Positions 18,660 to 27,000 of a stretch of DNA of 64,000 bases are shown piece by piece. Made by a program: the position numbers and the translations under genes. This DNA comes from Heliomarina baculiformis. GTDB taxonomy: Bacteria > Pseudomonadota > Alphaproteobacteria > Rhodobacterales > Rhodobacteraceae. Position 1 is the stretch's first letter. Every line of letters starts with the position of its first letter. The stretch lies in the NCBI RefSeq assembly GCF_019966545.1, contig NZ_JAIMIC010000004.1, positions 310,001 to 374,000 on the forward strand, given 5' to 3'. The notes beneath the pieces are model-generated. The model did no database searches. It was not told the origin of the DNA and saw nothing but the letters and a program-made list of their open reading frames with translations.

Positions 18660-19508
18660 ATGAATGATATACCTGATGACGCAGAGGCCCGCCGCGCGAT
18701 TGCGCCGGTGATCTGTTACCCGACCGAGACCCTGCCGAAGCCCGACCTCGCGCTTTACAGCGCGGCAAGGGCAGGGGCTGTGTCGACGGGCGAGGTTCTG
18801 GTGCCGCCCCGGGATGCGCGCTGCTTTCGGGTTCCTGCCGGGCATTTCTTTCGGATCTCTTCGGTGGAGGGGCCGCAGGTTGGCGATCTCAACCTCTGGA
18901 ACGCGAATGACCTTTCCGAAAGGTTCTATTCCGGCAAGACCCGCGCGCTGCACGGCACGCATGTCAGCACCGGGGATCGTCTTTGGTCGAGCTTTCCGCA
19001 TATGCGGCCGATGGCGACGATCATCGAGGACACGCTGGACTGGTACGGTATCGATGAGTTCGGTGGTTCTGTTCATGATGTGATCGGAACGCGTTGCGAC
19101 CCCTATACCGGCGCACTGCTGTCCGGGAGCTCCTATCATCACTGCTGCCATTCGAACCTGACGCGCAGTCTGTCCGCCTTTCTGGATATGCCCCCGGAGG
19201 TCGCCGAGACCCACGTGCACGATGTGCTGAACGTTTTCATGTGTACGGGGTTCACCCGGGATACCGGCCAGTACTTCATGAAAGCCAGCCCGGTGCGGCC
19301 CGGCGATTACCTGGAATTCTTTGCTGAGATTGATCTGATCGGATCGCTCAGCGCCTGTCCCGGCGGAGATTGCAGCGCAGAACATTCAAGCGACTCGGCA
19401 GCGTGCCATCCTCTGCATGTCGAGATATTTGCTCCGGCTGCCAATGACTTGGCTGGTTGGGAGCAACCTGCGCCAAGCGCCTATAAGGGCAGCCACGGAA
19501 TCAGTTAG
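18660..19508 (+). CDS. DUF1989 (urea carboxylase-associated type) protein
   Basis: A 282-residue protein of the DUF1989 family, some members of which lie beside urea carboxylase genes. Seen here: an N-terminal strand region with FRVPAGHFFRISSVEGPQVGDLN, a Cys/His-rich centre (TRCDPYTGALL and SYHHCCHSNLTRSL) that may bind metal, and the C-terminal DYLEFFAEIDLI and LSACPGGD motifs. No ribosome binding site is evident; a GTG at 18630 would add ten residues. No urea carboxylase gene is nearby. Confidence 0.8.
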   Translation: MNDIPDDAEARRAIAPVICYPTETLPKPDLALYSAARAGAVSTGEVLVPPRDARCFRVPAGHFFRISSVEGPQVGDLNLWNANDLSERFYSGKTRALHGTHVSTGDRLWSSFPHMRPMATIIEDTLDWYGIDEFGGSVHDVIGTRCDPYTGALLSGSSYHHCCHSNLTRSLSAFLDMPPEVAETHVHDVLNVFMCTGFTRDTGQYFMKASPVRPGDYLEFFAEIDLIGSLSACPGGDCSAEHSSDSAACHPLHVEIFAPAANDLAGWEQPAPSAYKGSHGIS

Positions 19509-19775
19509 CGCCCACATTTGGTCCTTAAACCCGGTTCTGATTCAAATTTGCTTTGAATTGTTAGCTTCGCGAGGGCAGGTCTGAGCGGGGGCAAGAAAAA
19601 ACTTATTACCTCATTTTCCATCAACAGTTTGAAATCATTGTTTTTATTTTTCTTTCAGGGTTGTGCGGACGCTCTGCCCCATGTCCAAATGCGGGAAACT
19701 ATTTTGAATTCAGGCAAAAATAAGGCAAGCTGTACGTGCATGTGACCTAATATTGTACGTTTTCGGAGTTTTAAT
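19509..19775. other. AT-rich spacer before the VPLPA-CTERM gene
   Basis: Clearly more AT-rich than its surroundings, with no gene. It holds an inverted repeat ATTCAAA/TTTGAAT (about 19542-19560), a T-rich stretch near 19640, and TGTACGT occurring twice about 24 bp apart shortly before the start codon. It probably contains the promoter of the next gene. Confidence 0.5.
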
Positions 19776-20432
19776 ATGATGAAGTTAAAAGTAACTCTAG
19801 CTGCCCTCCTGGCCACGACATTGTCGGCAGGCATGGCAAGCGCCGCAGTCGATACTTACGACTACACGGACGCGGCCGCTCTGGTCGACTTCGGTGGGTC
19901 GAGTTCGAACTCCAACTATTTCATCCCGCCCGGCAATTCGCCGACGGACAGCCCCTATTACCGGGGCTCAAGTGAAGACTGGGGCTGGATGCATGATGCC
20001 ATTCCAGGGGCCAGTTCCTCGAGTGAAATCAAACTGAACGTGTCGAATTACGACGTTGATGACGCTTGCGGCAGTGGTGCCTGTGAAGTCGACAATATCT
20101 TTGGGTATGACGCTGCGGGCAATGGCGGAGCTGGCGAGTGGCTGCTGATCGGGGCGCTGACCGGTCAGGATAACGCCTATTCCTTCACCGAGTTTACCCT
20201 TGATACGGCTCTTTTCGACGATGTTGAGACCGGTCTGAAACTCTGGATGGATATCGACGTGCTGACCGCTGGCTGGATCGTGACCCTTGCCAAGTCGGTG
20301 ATCACGACGGCGGGCGAAAGCCCGGGCAACCCGAACCCGGGTGCTCAGGTACCGCTTCCGGCGGCTGGTTGGCTGATGCTGGCTGGTTTCGGCGGTTTGG
20401 CAGCGATGCGGCGCCGCAAGTCGAAATCCTGA
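19776..20432 (+). CDS. VPLPA-CTERM sorted secreted protein
   Basis: A 218-residue protein with an N-terminal signal peptide (LAALLATTLSAGMASA). Its C-terminal tail is VPLPAAGWLMLAGFGGLAAM followed by a basic cluster (RRRKSKS). This tripartite tail (VPLPA motif, hydrophobic helix, arginines) is the VPLPA-CTERM variant of PEP-CTERM sorting signals, recognised by an exosortase at the inner membrane. The body is acidic and rich in Ser, Gly, Tyr and Trp with one cysteine pair (DACGSGACEVD). CGGAG precedes the ATG. No exosortase gene is in the window. Confidence 0.85.
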   Translation: MMKLKVTLAALLATTLSAGMASAAVDTYDYTDAAALVDFGGSSSNSNYFIPPGNSPTDSPYYRGSSEDWGWMHDAIPGASSSSEIKLNVSNYDVDDACGSGACEVDNIFGYDAAGNGGAGEWLLIGALTGQDNAYSFTEFTLDTALFDDVETGLKLWMDIDVLTAGWIVTLAKSVITTAGESPGNPNPGAQVPLPAAGWLMLAGFGGLAAMRRRKSKS

Positions 20433-20455
20433 TCGGCATTAAATGCCCGTGATGA

Positions 20456-20483
20456 CAGCGACCCATTTGGGTCGCTGTTTTCT
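20456..20483 (+). terminator. Rho-independent terminator
   Basis: A perfect 9-bp stem CAGCGACCC/GGGTCGCTG with loop ATTT, followed by TTTTCTATT. It ends the VPLPA-CTERM transcript and touches the convergent deoD 3' end. Confidence 0.85.
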
Positions 20484-21186
20484 ATTCAAAGGCTGATTGC
20501 AGGGCGATCTCGACCATATCGCCAAAGCTGGTCTCACGCTGATCCGAGGGCAGCGCGTCACCGGTCAGAAGATGGTCAGAAACGGTAAGCACCGCCAAGG
20601 CGCGCCGTCCGTAGCGCGCTGCAAGCGTGTATAGCTCCGCCGCTTCCATTTCGACGCCGAGAATACCGTGGCGGGTCATTTCCTCGTTCAGGTCCGGTCT
20701 CTCGTCGTAAAATGTGTCAGAAGAATAAATGCCGCCTACATGGGTGCGGGTGCCCTTGGCCTCGGCAGCCTTGGCGGCGGATGACAGCAGGAACCAGTCA
20801 GCGCAGGGTGCGAACTGCAATTCGCGGAAGATTCCGCGTGACGGCGTGCTTATCGTGCTGGCCGTCATTGCGATAATGACATCGCGAACCTTCACCGAAT
20901 TCTGCATTGCGCCGCAGGACCCGATCCTGATCAGGGTCTTAGCGTCATAGTCGCGGATGAGTTCATTTACGTAGATTGACAGGGAAGGCATGCCCATGCC
21001 GCTTCCCTGTATGGTGACGGGGTTCCCTTTCCAGGTGCCGGTATAACCCAGCATACCCCGCACATCATTTACCAGGCGCGCATCGTCAAGAAACGTGCTG
21101 GCTGCCCATTTGGCCCTGAAAGGATCGCCGGGCAACAGCACTGTCTGTGCAATATCGCCCGGTTGAGCGCCGATGTGTATCGTCAT
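20482..21186 (-). CDS. deoD: Purine-nucleoside phosphorylase
   Basis: A 234-residue hexameric-type (high molecular mass) PNP that splits purine nucleosides with phosphate. The family motifs are present: [11 protein letters not shown] near the start, [20 protein letters not shown] for phosphate binding, [10 protein letters not shown] for ribose/base binding, and VSDHLLTGD with the catalytic Asp. It starts 21 bp after the H-NS-like gene and may be co-transcribed with it. Confidence 0.95.
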   Translation of the reverse strand: MTIHIGAQPGDIAQTVLLPGDPFRAKWAASTFLDDARLVNDVRGMLGYTGTWKGNPVTIQGSGMGMPSLSIYVNELIRDYDAKTLIRIGSCGAMQNSVKVRDVIIAMTASTISTPSRGIFRELQFAPCADWFLLSSAAKAAEAKGTRTHVGGIYSSDTFYDERPDLNEEMTRHGILGVEMEAAELYTLAARYGRRALAVLTVSDHLLTGDALPSDQRETSFGDMVEIALQSAFE

Positions 21187-21207
21187 TTCGAAATCCGAAT
21201 ATTATTA

Positions 21208-21537
21208 TCAGATTTCAAGGTCTTTCATGTCGACACCATTTGCAAGCGCATCATGGAACCATTGCGGTTTCCGGCCTAGTCCCGACCATGTCTGTTCGGC
21301 ATCATCCGGGTTGCGGTATTTCGGCCCGGTTTTGGAACGTTTGCCTTTGCCGCGGCCTTTTTTGCCAGCCGCTTCGGCGAGTTCCGAAAGGGAATAGCCG
21401 TATTGAGCTGCCACATCCTGGGCTGCTTTCAGTGCCTCTTTGCGTTCGCGCTCTTCAACAAGCGTCAATTCCTTCTCGACATCATCGCGCAATTTCAGAA
21501 GTTCCTTGCGCGACATCGTCGTTAGATCAATAGCCAT
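21208..21537 (-). CDS. H-NS family (HvrA/Spb-like) DNA-binding protein
   Basis: A 109-residue nucleoid-associated protein. The N-terminal half is a charged helix suited to oligomerisation (RKELLKLRDDVEKELTLVEE). The C-terminal half has the H-NS DNA-binding core: KYRNPDDAEQTWSGLGRKP followed by QWF. A basic linker (KKGRGKGKRSKTG) lies between. In Rhodobacter the related HvrA and Spb adjust photosynthesis or metabolic genes. AAGGA precedes the ATG. The promoter region has two palindromes. Confidence 0.92.
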   Translation of the reverse strand: MAIDLTTMSRKELLKLRDDVEKELTLVEERERKEALKAAQDVAAQYGYSLSELAEAAGKKGRGKGKRSKTGPKYRNPDDAEQTWSGLGRKPQWFHDALANGVDMKDLEI

Positions 21538-21558
21538 GTAACCATCCTTAACTCTGCA

Positions 21559-21608
21559 TTGACGCTAATTGGCGTCAATACTTGACACATATGACGTTAA
21601 TATAACGT
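21559..21608 (-). promoter_or_regulatory. Two palindromes upstream of the H-NS-like gene
   Basis: TTGACGC..GCGTCAA (21559-21578, 6-base spacer) and ACGTTA..TAACGT (21594-21608, 3-base spacer) stand 15 bp apart in the 114-bp AT-rich spacer between ecm and the H-NS-like gene. They are likely operators; autoregulation is possible. Confidence 0.5.
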
Positions 21609-21651
21609 TCAATCGCGGGATACACGTCTTTTTTTTACGATCTAAGAAATA

Positions 21652-23616
21652 TTATGCCGCTATTAACGAATGGTTAACCAAGCCAACAATATCCATCATG
21701 ATTGTATTAAGCTCGAAATTCTTGGGCGTATAAACTTTCGAAACTCCCATTTTGATAAGTTTCTCGGCATCCTCATCGGGAATAATGCCGCCCACGATCA
21801 CAGGAATGTGGCTCATTTTTTTGGCTTTGAGCCGCTCAATTACATCCTCAACCAAAGGAAGATGGCTTCCTGACAAAATTGATAAGCCAATTACATGCGC
21901 ATCTTGTTTTGACGCCGCGTCAACTATTTCCTCCGGCGTCATTCTGATGCCGTCATAAGTTATATCCATGCCACTGTCGCGGGCTCGAACGGCGATTTGC
22001 TCGGCGCCGTTTGAATGTCCGTCGAGGCCGGGTTTGCCCACAAGGAATTTGAGACGGCGCCCGAGCGTGTCGCTGATCGCATCCACGGCCGCGCGGATTT
22101 CGTCCAGCCCTTCGGTCTTGTTGGAGGGCGAGGCAGAGACCCCAGTGGGTCCGCGGTAGGTGCCAAAAGCCCGGCGCATCTCTTCCGCCCATTCGCCAGT
22201 GGTAACGCCAGCTTTGGCTGCAATAATAGAGGGTTCCATGATATTCGCGCCTGATGTCGCAGCCGCCCTGAGTCCTTCCAGAGCGCTCTTCACGGCGTTC
22301 TCGTCACGGGTTTCACGCCATTCATTCAGGCGATCGATCTGGTCCTGTTCGGTGGCGGGATCGACGGTCATGATCCCGCCGTCCTCGCTCATGAGCGGGG
22401 AAGGCTCGCTTGTGGTGAACTTGTTGACGCCAACGACCGTTGTCATGCCGGATTCGATCCGGTTCAGCCGGTCCGAGTTGGAGTCGACGAGACGCGATTT
22501 CATGTATTCGATCGAAGAGATCGCGCCGCCCATGCCTTCGAGATTGTCCAATTCAGCACGAGCGTTCTTCTTCAATTCGGCAACTTTCGCATCAATTGCG
22601 GGGTTATTGTCGAATAAATCGTCGTATTCGAGAAGATCTGTCTCATAGGCGAGAATTTGCTGCATTCGCATAGACCACTGCTGGTCCCAAGGACGCGGCA
22701 GACCTAATGCTTCGTTCCACGCTGGCAATTGCACCGCGCGGGCGCGCGCGTTTTTGGACAATGTCACCGCAAGCATTTCGATCAGTATTCGATAGACGTT
22801 GTTTTCTGGTTGTTGTTCCGTCAACCCGAGCGAATTAACTTGAACCCCGTATCGGAAGCGCCGCAGTTTGGGATTCGTGACGCCATATCGCGTCAGGCAG
22901 ATTTCATCCCAGAGGTCCACGAAAGCTCGCATCTTGCACATTTCGGTGACGAACCGAATCCCGGCATTCACGAAAAACGAAATGCGGCCGACAACCGTAG
23001 GGAAATCTTCTTCGGGAACGATTTCCCTCATTCCGTCAAGAACGGCCTGTGCGGTGGCCAGCGCAAAGGCCAATTCCTGTTCCGGCGTCGCGCCTGCCTC
23101 TTGCAGGTGATAAGAACAAACGTTCATCGGATTCCATTTCGGAACATTCCGATAACAATAGGCCGCGACATCGGTAATCAGTTTCAGCGACGGTTTCGGC
23201 GGGCATATGTAAGTGCCGCGCGACAGATATTCCTTGATGATATCGTTCTGCACGGTTCCCTGCAGCTTGGAGATATCCGCGCCTTGTTCCTCTGCCACGG
23301 CAATATACAGCGCCAGCAGCCACGGGGCGGTGGCATTGATTGTCATCGAGGTGTTCATTTGTTCCAGAGGAATGGAATCGAAAAGCGTGCGCATGTCGCC
23401 AAGATGCGCGACGGGAACGCCCACTTTACCCACTTCGCCTCGGGCAAGAACATGATCGCTGTCATAGCCCGTCTGCGTCGGAAGGTCGAAAGCAACTGAC
23501 AGGCCGGTCTGTCCCTTTGCGAGATTACCGCGGTAAAGGGCGTTCGATGCTTTGGCGGTGGAGTGGCCCGCATATGTCCGGATCAGCCAAGGACGGTCTT
23601 TTTCAGTCTGGGTCAT
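21652..23616 (-). CDS. ecm: Ethylmalonyl-CoA mutase
   Basis: A 654-residue coenzyme B12-dependent acyl-CoA mutase that converts (2R)-ethylmalonyl-CoA to methylsuccinyl-CoA. The substrate-binding barrel carries RTYAGHSTAKASNALYRG and GLSVAFDLPTQTGYDSDHV. The C-terminal B12 domain has GLDGHSNGAEQIA (DxHxxG, His lower axial ligand), GLSILSGSH and VGGIIPDEDAEKL. Among B12 mutases the length and the nearby ccr, mch and mcl2 favour ethylmalonyl-CoA over methylmalonyl-CoA mutase. GAGG precedes the ATG. The two ends of the gene look more AT-rich than neighbouring genes. Confidence 0.93.
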   Translation of the reverse strand: MTQTEKDRPWLIRTYAGHSTAKASNALYRGNLAKGQTGLSVAFDLPTQTGYDSDHVLARGEVGKVGVPVAHLGDMRTLFDSIPLEQMNTSMTINATAPWLLALYIAVAEEQGADISKLQGTVQNDIIKEYLSRGTYICPPKPSLKLITDVAAYCYRNVPKWNPMNVCSYHLQEAGATPEQELAFALATAQAVLDGMREIVPEEDFPTVVGRISFFVNAGIRFVTEMCKMRAFVDLWDEICLTRYGVTNPKLRRFRYGVQVNSLGLTEQQPENNVYRILIEMLAVTLSKNARARAVQLPAWNEALGLPRPWDQQWSMRMQQILAYETDLLEYDDLFDNNPAIDAKVAELKKNARAELDNLEGMGGAISSIEYMKSRLVDSNSDRLNRIESGMTTVVGVNKFTTSEPSPLMSEDGGIMTVDPATEQDQIDRLNEWRETRDENAVKSALEGLRAAATSGANIMEPSIIAAKAGVTTGEWAEEMRRAFGTYRGPTGVSASPSNKTEGLDEIRAAVDAISDTLGRRLKFLVGKPGLDGHSNGAEQIAVRARDSGMDITYDGIRMTPEEIVDAASKQDAHVIGLSILSGSHLPLVEDVIERLKAKKMSHIPVIVGGIIPDEDAEKLIKMGVSKVYTPKNFELNTIMMDIVGLVNHSLIAA

Positions 23617-23973
23617 GAAGTGCCTCGCGAGTCGGGTGGGTAATAATGTTGCGTCAAAACCGTCTAAACAGAAATCTTCGACTTATGTCAATTCGCCGCG
23701 CTGCGGCATCCCGTCGATTGGTTCGACTTCAAAAGCTGTGCTGGAAGATAGGGCGCCGGATGGAGACTGCAAAAATGAACCCGCAGTATCCATTGAAATT
23801 GGCAAGTGTATTCCTGCGTTAGTTGAATTTCCTCGCACCGGCTCAAGGAAATTCCTGATTGCCTGCCTTTTGGCCCTTGGGCGCGTGTCGCAACGGCATC
23901 TGACGCCCGGCTAATCCGTTTCCTTAAACTAAAATCTGTTTACCGATGCGAAGTGGGACGGCAAGAGTTTCCT
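23617..23973. other. Divergent spacer between ecm and the acyltransferase
   Basis: About 357 bp without a convincing gene; open frames here have no ribosome binding site and atypical composition. It must hold the divergent promoters. The ecm side carries CGCAACATTATTACC (minus strand, 23639-23653), matching the motif before mcl2. Confidence 0.5.
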
Positions 23974-25365
23974 ATGTCTACCACCGTCAGTTTGCCGCTT
24001 TGGCTGTTCATCCTGATCCTGCTCTTTGCGGCGGTGACGTTTGCATCGCATTTTCTGTTTCCCTCGGTGCGATGGTTTTTCCGGTTACGACTGGAAAGAG
24101 CGGTGGCGCGTTTGAACCAACGGCTGGAAAGACCGATCCAGCCATTCAAGCTCGCACGCCGCTATGACATGATTCAGCGCCTGACTTACGATCCCGATGT
24201 ATTGCGCGCGGTCACGGCCCATGCGGCAGAAGAGGGCATTCCCGAGAATGTCGCCGCTGAAAAGGCCCGCAGATATGCGCGTGAAATCGTGCCAGCCTTT
24301 TCAGCAACAGCCTATTTCGGCTTTGCGATCCGCGCGGCGCGCTGGCTGAGCAACGCTCTGTTTCACGTCCGCCTGGGCCATTACAAAGCCGGCCCTCTTC
24401 GGGATATCGACCCGGATGCGACGGTGGTTTTTGTGATGAACCATCGCTCGAACATGGATTATGTGCTGGTTACCTACCTTGCGGCCGAGCGGTCGGCGCT
24501 GTCCTACGCGGTCGGGGAATGGGCGCGGATCTGGCCGCTTTCCTGGCTTATCCGGGCGATGGGGGCGTATTTTATTCGCCGCGCTTCCAGCAATGACCTC
24601 TATCGAACGATTCTGGCCCGCTATGTCCAGCTTGCAACGTCGGCGGGCGTGACACAGGCGATGTTCCCGGAGGGCGGGCTTTCGCGAACCGGTGCGCTGT
24701 CCGCGCCAAAGCTTGGGTTGCTCAAGTATATCACCGATGGCTTCGGACCCGAGAGCAGGGACGTGGTTTTTGTCCCCGTCTCGCTGAATTACGACCGTGT
24801 TCTGGAAGACCGGACCCTTATCGCGGCGGCAAATCGCAAAGGGCACCGGTTCCGCGCCGGTCTTTGGGTGGCGATGCGGAACGTGCTGCGGCAAGTCTGG
24901 CTGCGGTTGACCGGGCGGTATCGCCGTTTCGGCTCGGCGGCGGTCAGTTTCGGGGAACCTCTGTCGTTGCGCAGTTTTGCAGGCGAGGCGGAATTGATCG
25001 GCCTTGAAGCGCTGGCCGAGGAGTTGATGCAAAGGATCGGTGCCATCGTCCCGGTTCTACCGGTGCCGTTGATCTGCTGGATCATCCGGGAAAAGGGCAG
25101 CATCACCCGCCCCGGGCTCGAAATCGCAATGGGTGATGTCGCGCGCGTTCTCGGACGGTCAAACCTTCATCTGCCCCGGGACAATCGCGGCTACGCGGCC
25201 GAAGCCGGCCTCGACAACCTAACCCGGCGCAAAATTCTGACCCTGAACGATGACGGGGAATACAGTGTGCGCGCCGGACAAGAGGATCTGTTGCAGTTTT
25301 ACGCGAACTCCATCGGTCATCTCATGCCTTTGGAAGCTCTCGATTATTCTGCGGGCGCAAAGTAA
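23974..25365 (+). CDS. Glycerol-3-phosphate acyltransferase-like protein
   Basis: A 463-residue PlsC-domain (LPLAT) acyltransferase with one N-terminal transmembrane helix (LPLWLFILILLFAAVTF). The acyltransferase motifs are visible: NHRSNMDYVL (HX4D, near residue 160), the IRRASSND region, and FPEGGLSRTG (motif III, near residue 235). The length and C-terminal extension resemble PlsB-type enzymes more than 250-residue PlsC. It probably acylates glycerol phosphate or lysophosphatidate at the inner membrane. The ATG at 23974 is preferred; a GTG at 23953 is possible. It is 135 bp before ccr on the same strand. Confidence 0.85.
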   Translation: MSTTVSLPLWLFILILLFAAVTFASHFLFPSVRWFFRLRLERAVARLNQRLERPIQPFKLARRYDMIQRLTYDPDVLRAVTAHAAEEGIPENVAAEKARRYAREIVPAFSATAYFGFAIRAARWLSNALFHVRLGHYKAGPLRDIDPDATVVFVMNHRSNMDYVLVTYLAAERSALSYAVGEWARIWPLSWLIRAMGAYFIRRASSNDLYRTILARYVQLATSAGVTQAMFPEGGLSRTGALSAPKLGLLKYITDGFGPESRDVVFVPVSLNYDRVLEDRTLIAAANRKGHRFRAGLWVAMRNVLRQVWLRLTGRYRRFGSAAVSFGEPLSLRSFAGEAELIGLEALAEELMQRIGAIVPVLPVPLICWIIREKGSITRPGLEIAMGDVARVLGRSNLHLPRDNRGYAAEAGLDNLTRRKILTLNDDGEYSVRAGQEDLLQFYANSIGHLMPLEALDYSAGAK

Positions 25366-25403
25366 ATTTCTGCACCCGCTGGGTCATAAAGTTTCAATAT
25401 ATG

Positions 25404-25428
25404 GCGCAAACATATTGCAATATTGCGC
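25404..25428 (+). promoter_or_regulatory. Palindromic element upstream of ccr
   Basis: A perfect 12-bp palindrome ATATTGCAATAT (25412-25423) flanked by GCGCAA and TTGCGC arms, 73 bp before the ccr ATG. TTGCAA cores are known for short-chain acyl-CoA regulators (PccR/ScfR type) of Rhodobacter, so this is a candidate operator. Confidence 0.55.
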
Positions 25429-25500
25429 GGTAGATCATATTCGACTGTGAGACGCCGCCGATTCCGCATCGCGGCAAGCTCGATATGTACGGAGGACGAC

Positions 25501-26787
25501 ATGGCATTGGATACCCACGCCGATATCGCGCCCTATGAAGCGCCAGAAAAAGACCTGTACGAAATGGGTGAAATCCCTCCGCTCGGCTATGTCCCCAAGC
25601 AAATGTACGCTTGGGCGATCCGCAAAGAGCGGCACGGCGAGCCGGATACGGCCATGCTGGAAGAAGTCGTGGATGTACCGCAGCTCGACAGCCACGATGT
25701 GCTCGTGCTCGTGATGGCCGCGGGCGTGAACTATAACGGCGTCTGGGCGGCGCTTGGCAAGCCGATCAGCCCCTTTGACGGCCACAAGCAGCCCTTTCAT
25801 ATCGCGGGTTCCGATGCCTCGGGCATCGTGTGGGCTGTGGGCGACAAGGTTACGCGCTGGAAGGTTGGCGACGAGGTTGTTATCCATTGCAACCAGGACG
25901 ACGGCGATGACGAGGAATGCAACGGCGGCGATCCGATGTATTCGCCCAGCCAGCGGATTTGGGGCTATGAAACACCGGACGGTTCCTTTGCCCAGTTCAC
26001 CCGTGTGCAGTCACAGCAGCTTATGCCACGTCCCAAGCATCTGACATGGGAAGAGTCGGCCTGCTACACGCTGACCCTGGCCACCGCCTACCGTATGCTC
26101 TTTGGTCACGAACCGCACGATCTCAAGCCAGGTCAGAATGTTCTGGTCTGGGGTGCGTCGGGTGGTCTTGGCTCTTATGCCATCCAGCTGATCAACACGG
26201 CTGGTGCCAATGCCATTGGCGTGATCTCGGATGAATCCAAGCGCCAGTTCGTGCTGGATATCGGTGCCAAGGGTGTCATCAACCGCAAGGATTTCAACTG
26301 CTGGGGTCAGCTTCCGACGGTGAACACGCCCGAATATGCAGAGTGGTTCAAGGAAGCGCGCCGTTTCGGAAAGGCGATCTGGGACATCACCGGCAAGGGC
26401 ATTAATGTCGATATGGTGTTCGAGCATCCGGGCGAAGCGACCTTCCCTGTGTCCACCTTCGTGGTGAAAAAAGGCGGAATGGTCGTGATCTGCGCCGGCA
26501 CCTCGGGGTTCAACCTGACATTCGACGTGCGCTACATGTGGATGCACCAGAAACGTCTTCAGGGTAGCCACTTTGCGCATCTCAAGCAGGCGAGCGCGGC
26601 CAACAAGCTGATGCTCGAGCGTCGCCTAGATCCCTGTATGTCCGAAGTCTTTACTTGGGCGGACCTGCCGCAGGCGCATATGAAGATGATGCGCAACGAG
26701 CATAAACCGGGGAACATGTCTGTTCTGGTCCAGTCACCAAGGACAGGTCTGCGCACTTTGGAAGAGGTTCTTGACCACAAGGCCTGA
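25501..26787 (+). CDS. ccr: Crotonyl-CoA carboxylase/reductase
   Basis: A 428-residue enzyme that reductively carboxylates crotonyl-CoA with NADPH and CO2 to ethylmalonyl-CoA, the key step of the ethylmalonyl-CoA pathway. It has the long Ccr N-terminus (EKDLYEMGEIPPLGYVPKQM), the MDR fold with VWGASGGLGSYAIQL for NADPH, and the Ccr-specific segment MWMHQKRLQGSHFAHL with the His linked to CO2 binding. The ATG has GGAGG upstream; an in-frame start 26 codons earlier is not needed. A strong terminator follows. Confidence 0.97.
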   Translation: MALDTHADIAPYEAPEKDLYEMGEIPPLGYVPKQMYAWAIRKERHGEPDTAMLEEVVDVPQLDSHDVLVLVMAAGVNYNGVWAALGKPISPFDGHKQPFHIAGSDASGIVWAVGDKVTRWKVGDEVVIHCNQDDGDDEECNGGDPMYSPSQRIWGYETPDGSFAQFTRVQSQQLMPRPKHLTWEESACYTLTLATAYRMLFGHEPHDLKPGQNVLVWGASGGLGSYAIQLINTAGANAIGVISDESKRQFVLDIGAKGVINRKDFNCWGQLPTVNTPEYAEWFKEARRFGKAIWDITGKGINVDMVFEHPGEATFPVSTFVVKKGGMVVICAGTSGFNLTFDVRYMWMHQKRLQGSHFAHLKQASAANKLMLERRLDPCMSEVFTWADLPQAHMKMMRNEHKPGNMSVLVQSPRTGLRTLEEVLDHKA

Positions 26788-26812
26788 TTCCTGCCCGACG
26801 AAGAACAATCCA

Positions 26813-26853
26813 TGCGCCCGCCGGATCCACGTGATTCGCGGGCGCAACTTTTT
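26813..26853 (+). terminator. Rho-independent terminator of ccr
   Basis: Stem TGCGCCCGC/GCGGGCGCA (9 bp) with a 16-base loop, followed by ACTTTTTC, 26 bp after the ccr stop. Confidence 0.8.
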
Positions 26854-27000
26854 CAAGAGAACACGCACAAGTTGCATCAACGGTTTATAAATCCGGACCT
26901 CGCTATTTATGGGGAACTGGAATCGGCGAATTTTCTGAGAAATTTGGAAGTGCTATATTCAGTTTAATCTTTTGTTAACTCCCCAAAGGCGAGGTTGAAG

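Noticed and set aside
23552-23914. Plus-strand open frame in the ecm/acyltransferase spacer
   Set aside because: No ribosome binding site, overlaps the start of ecm, and the composition is unlike real genes nearby.
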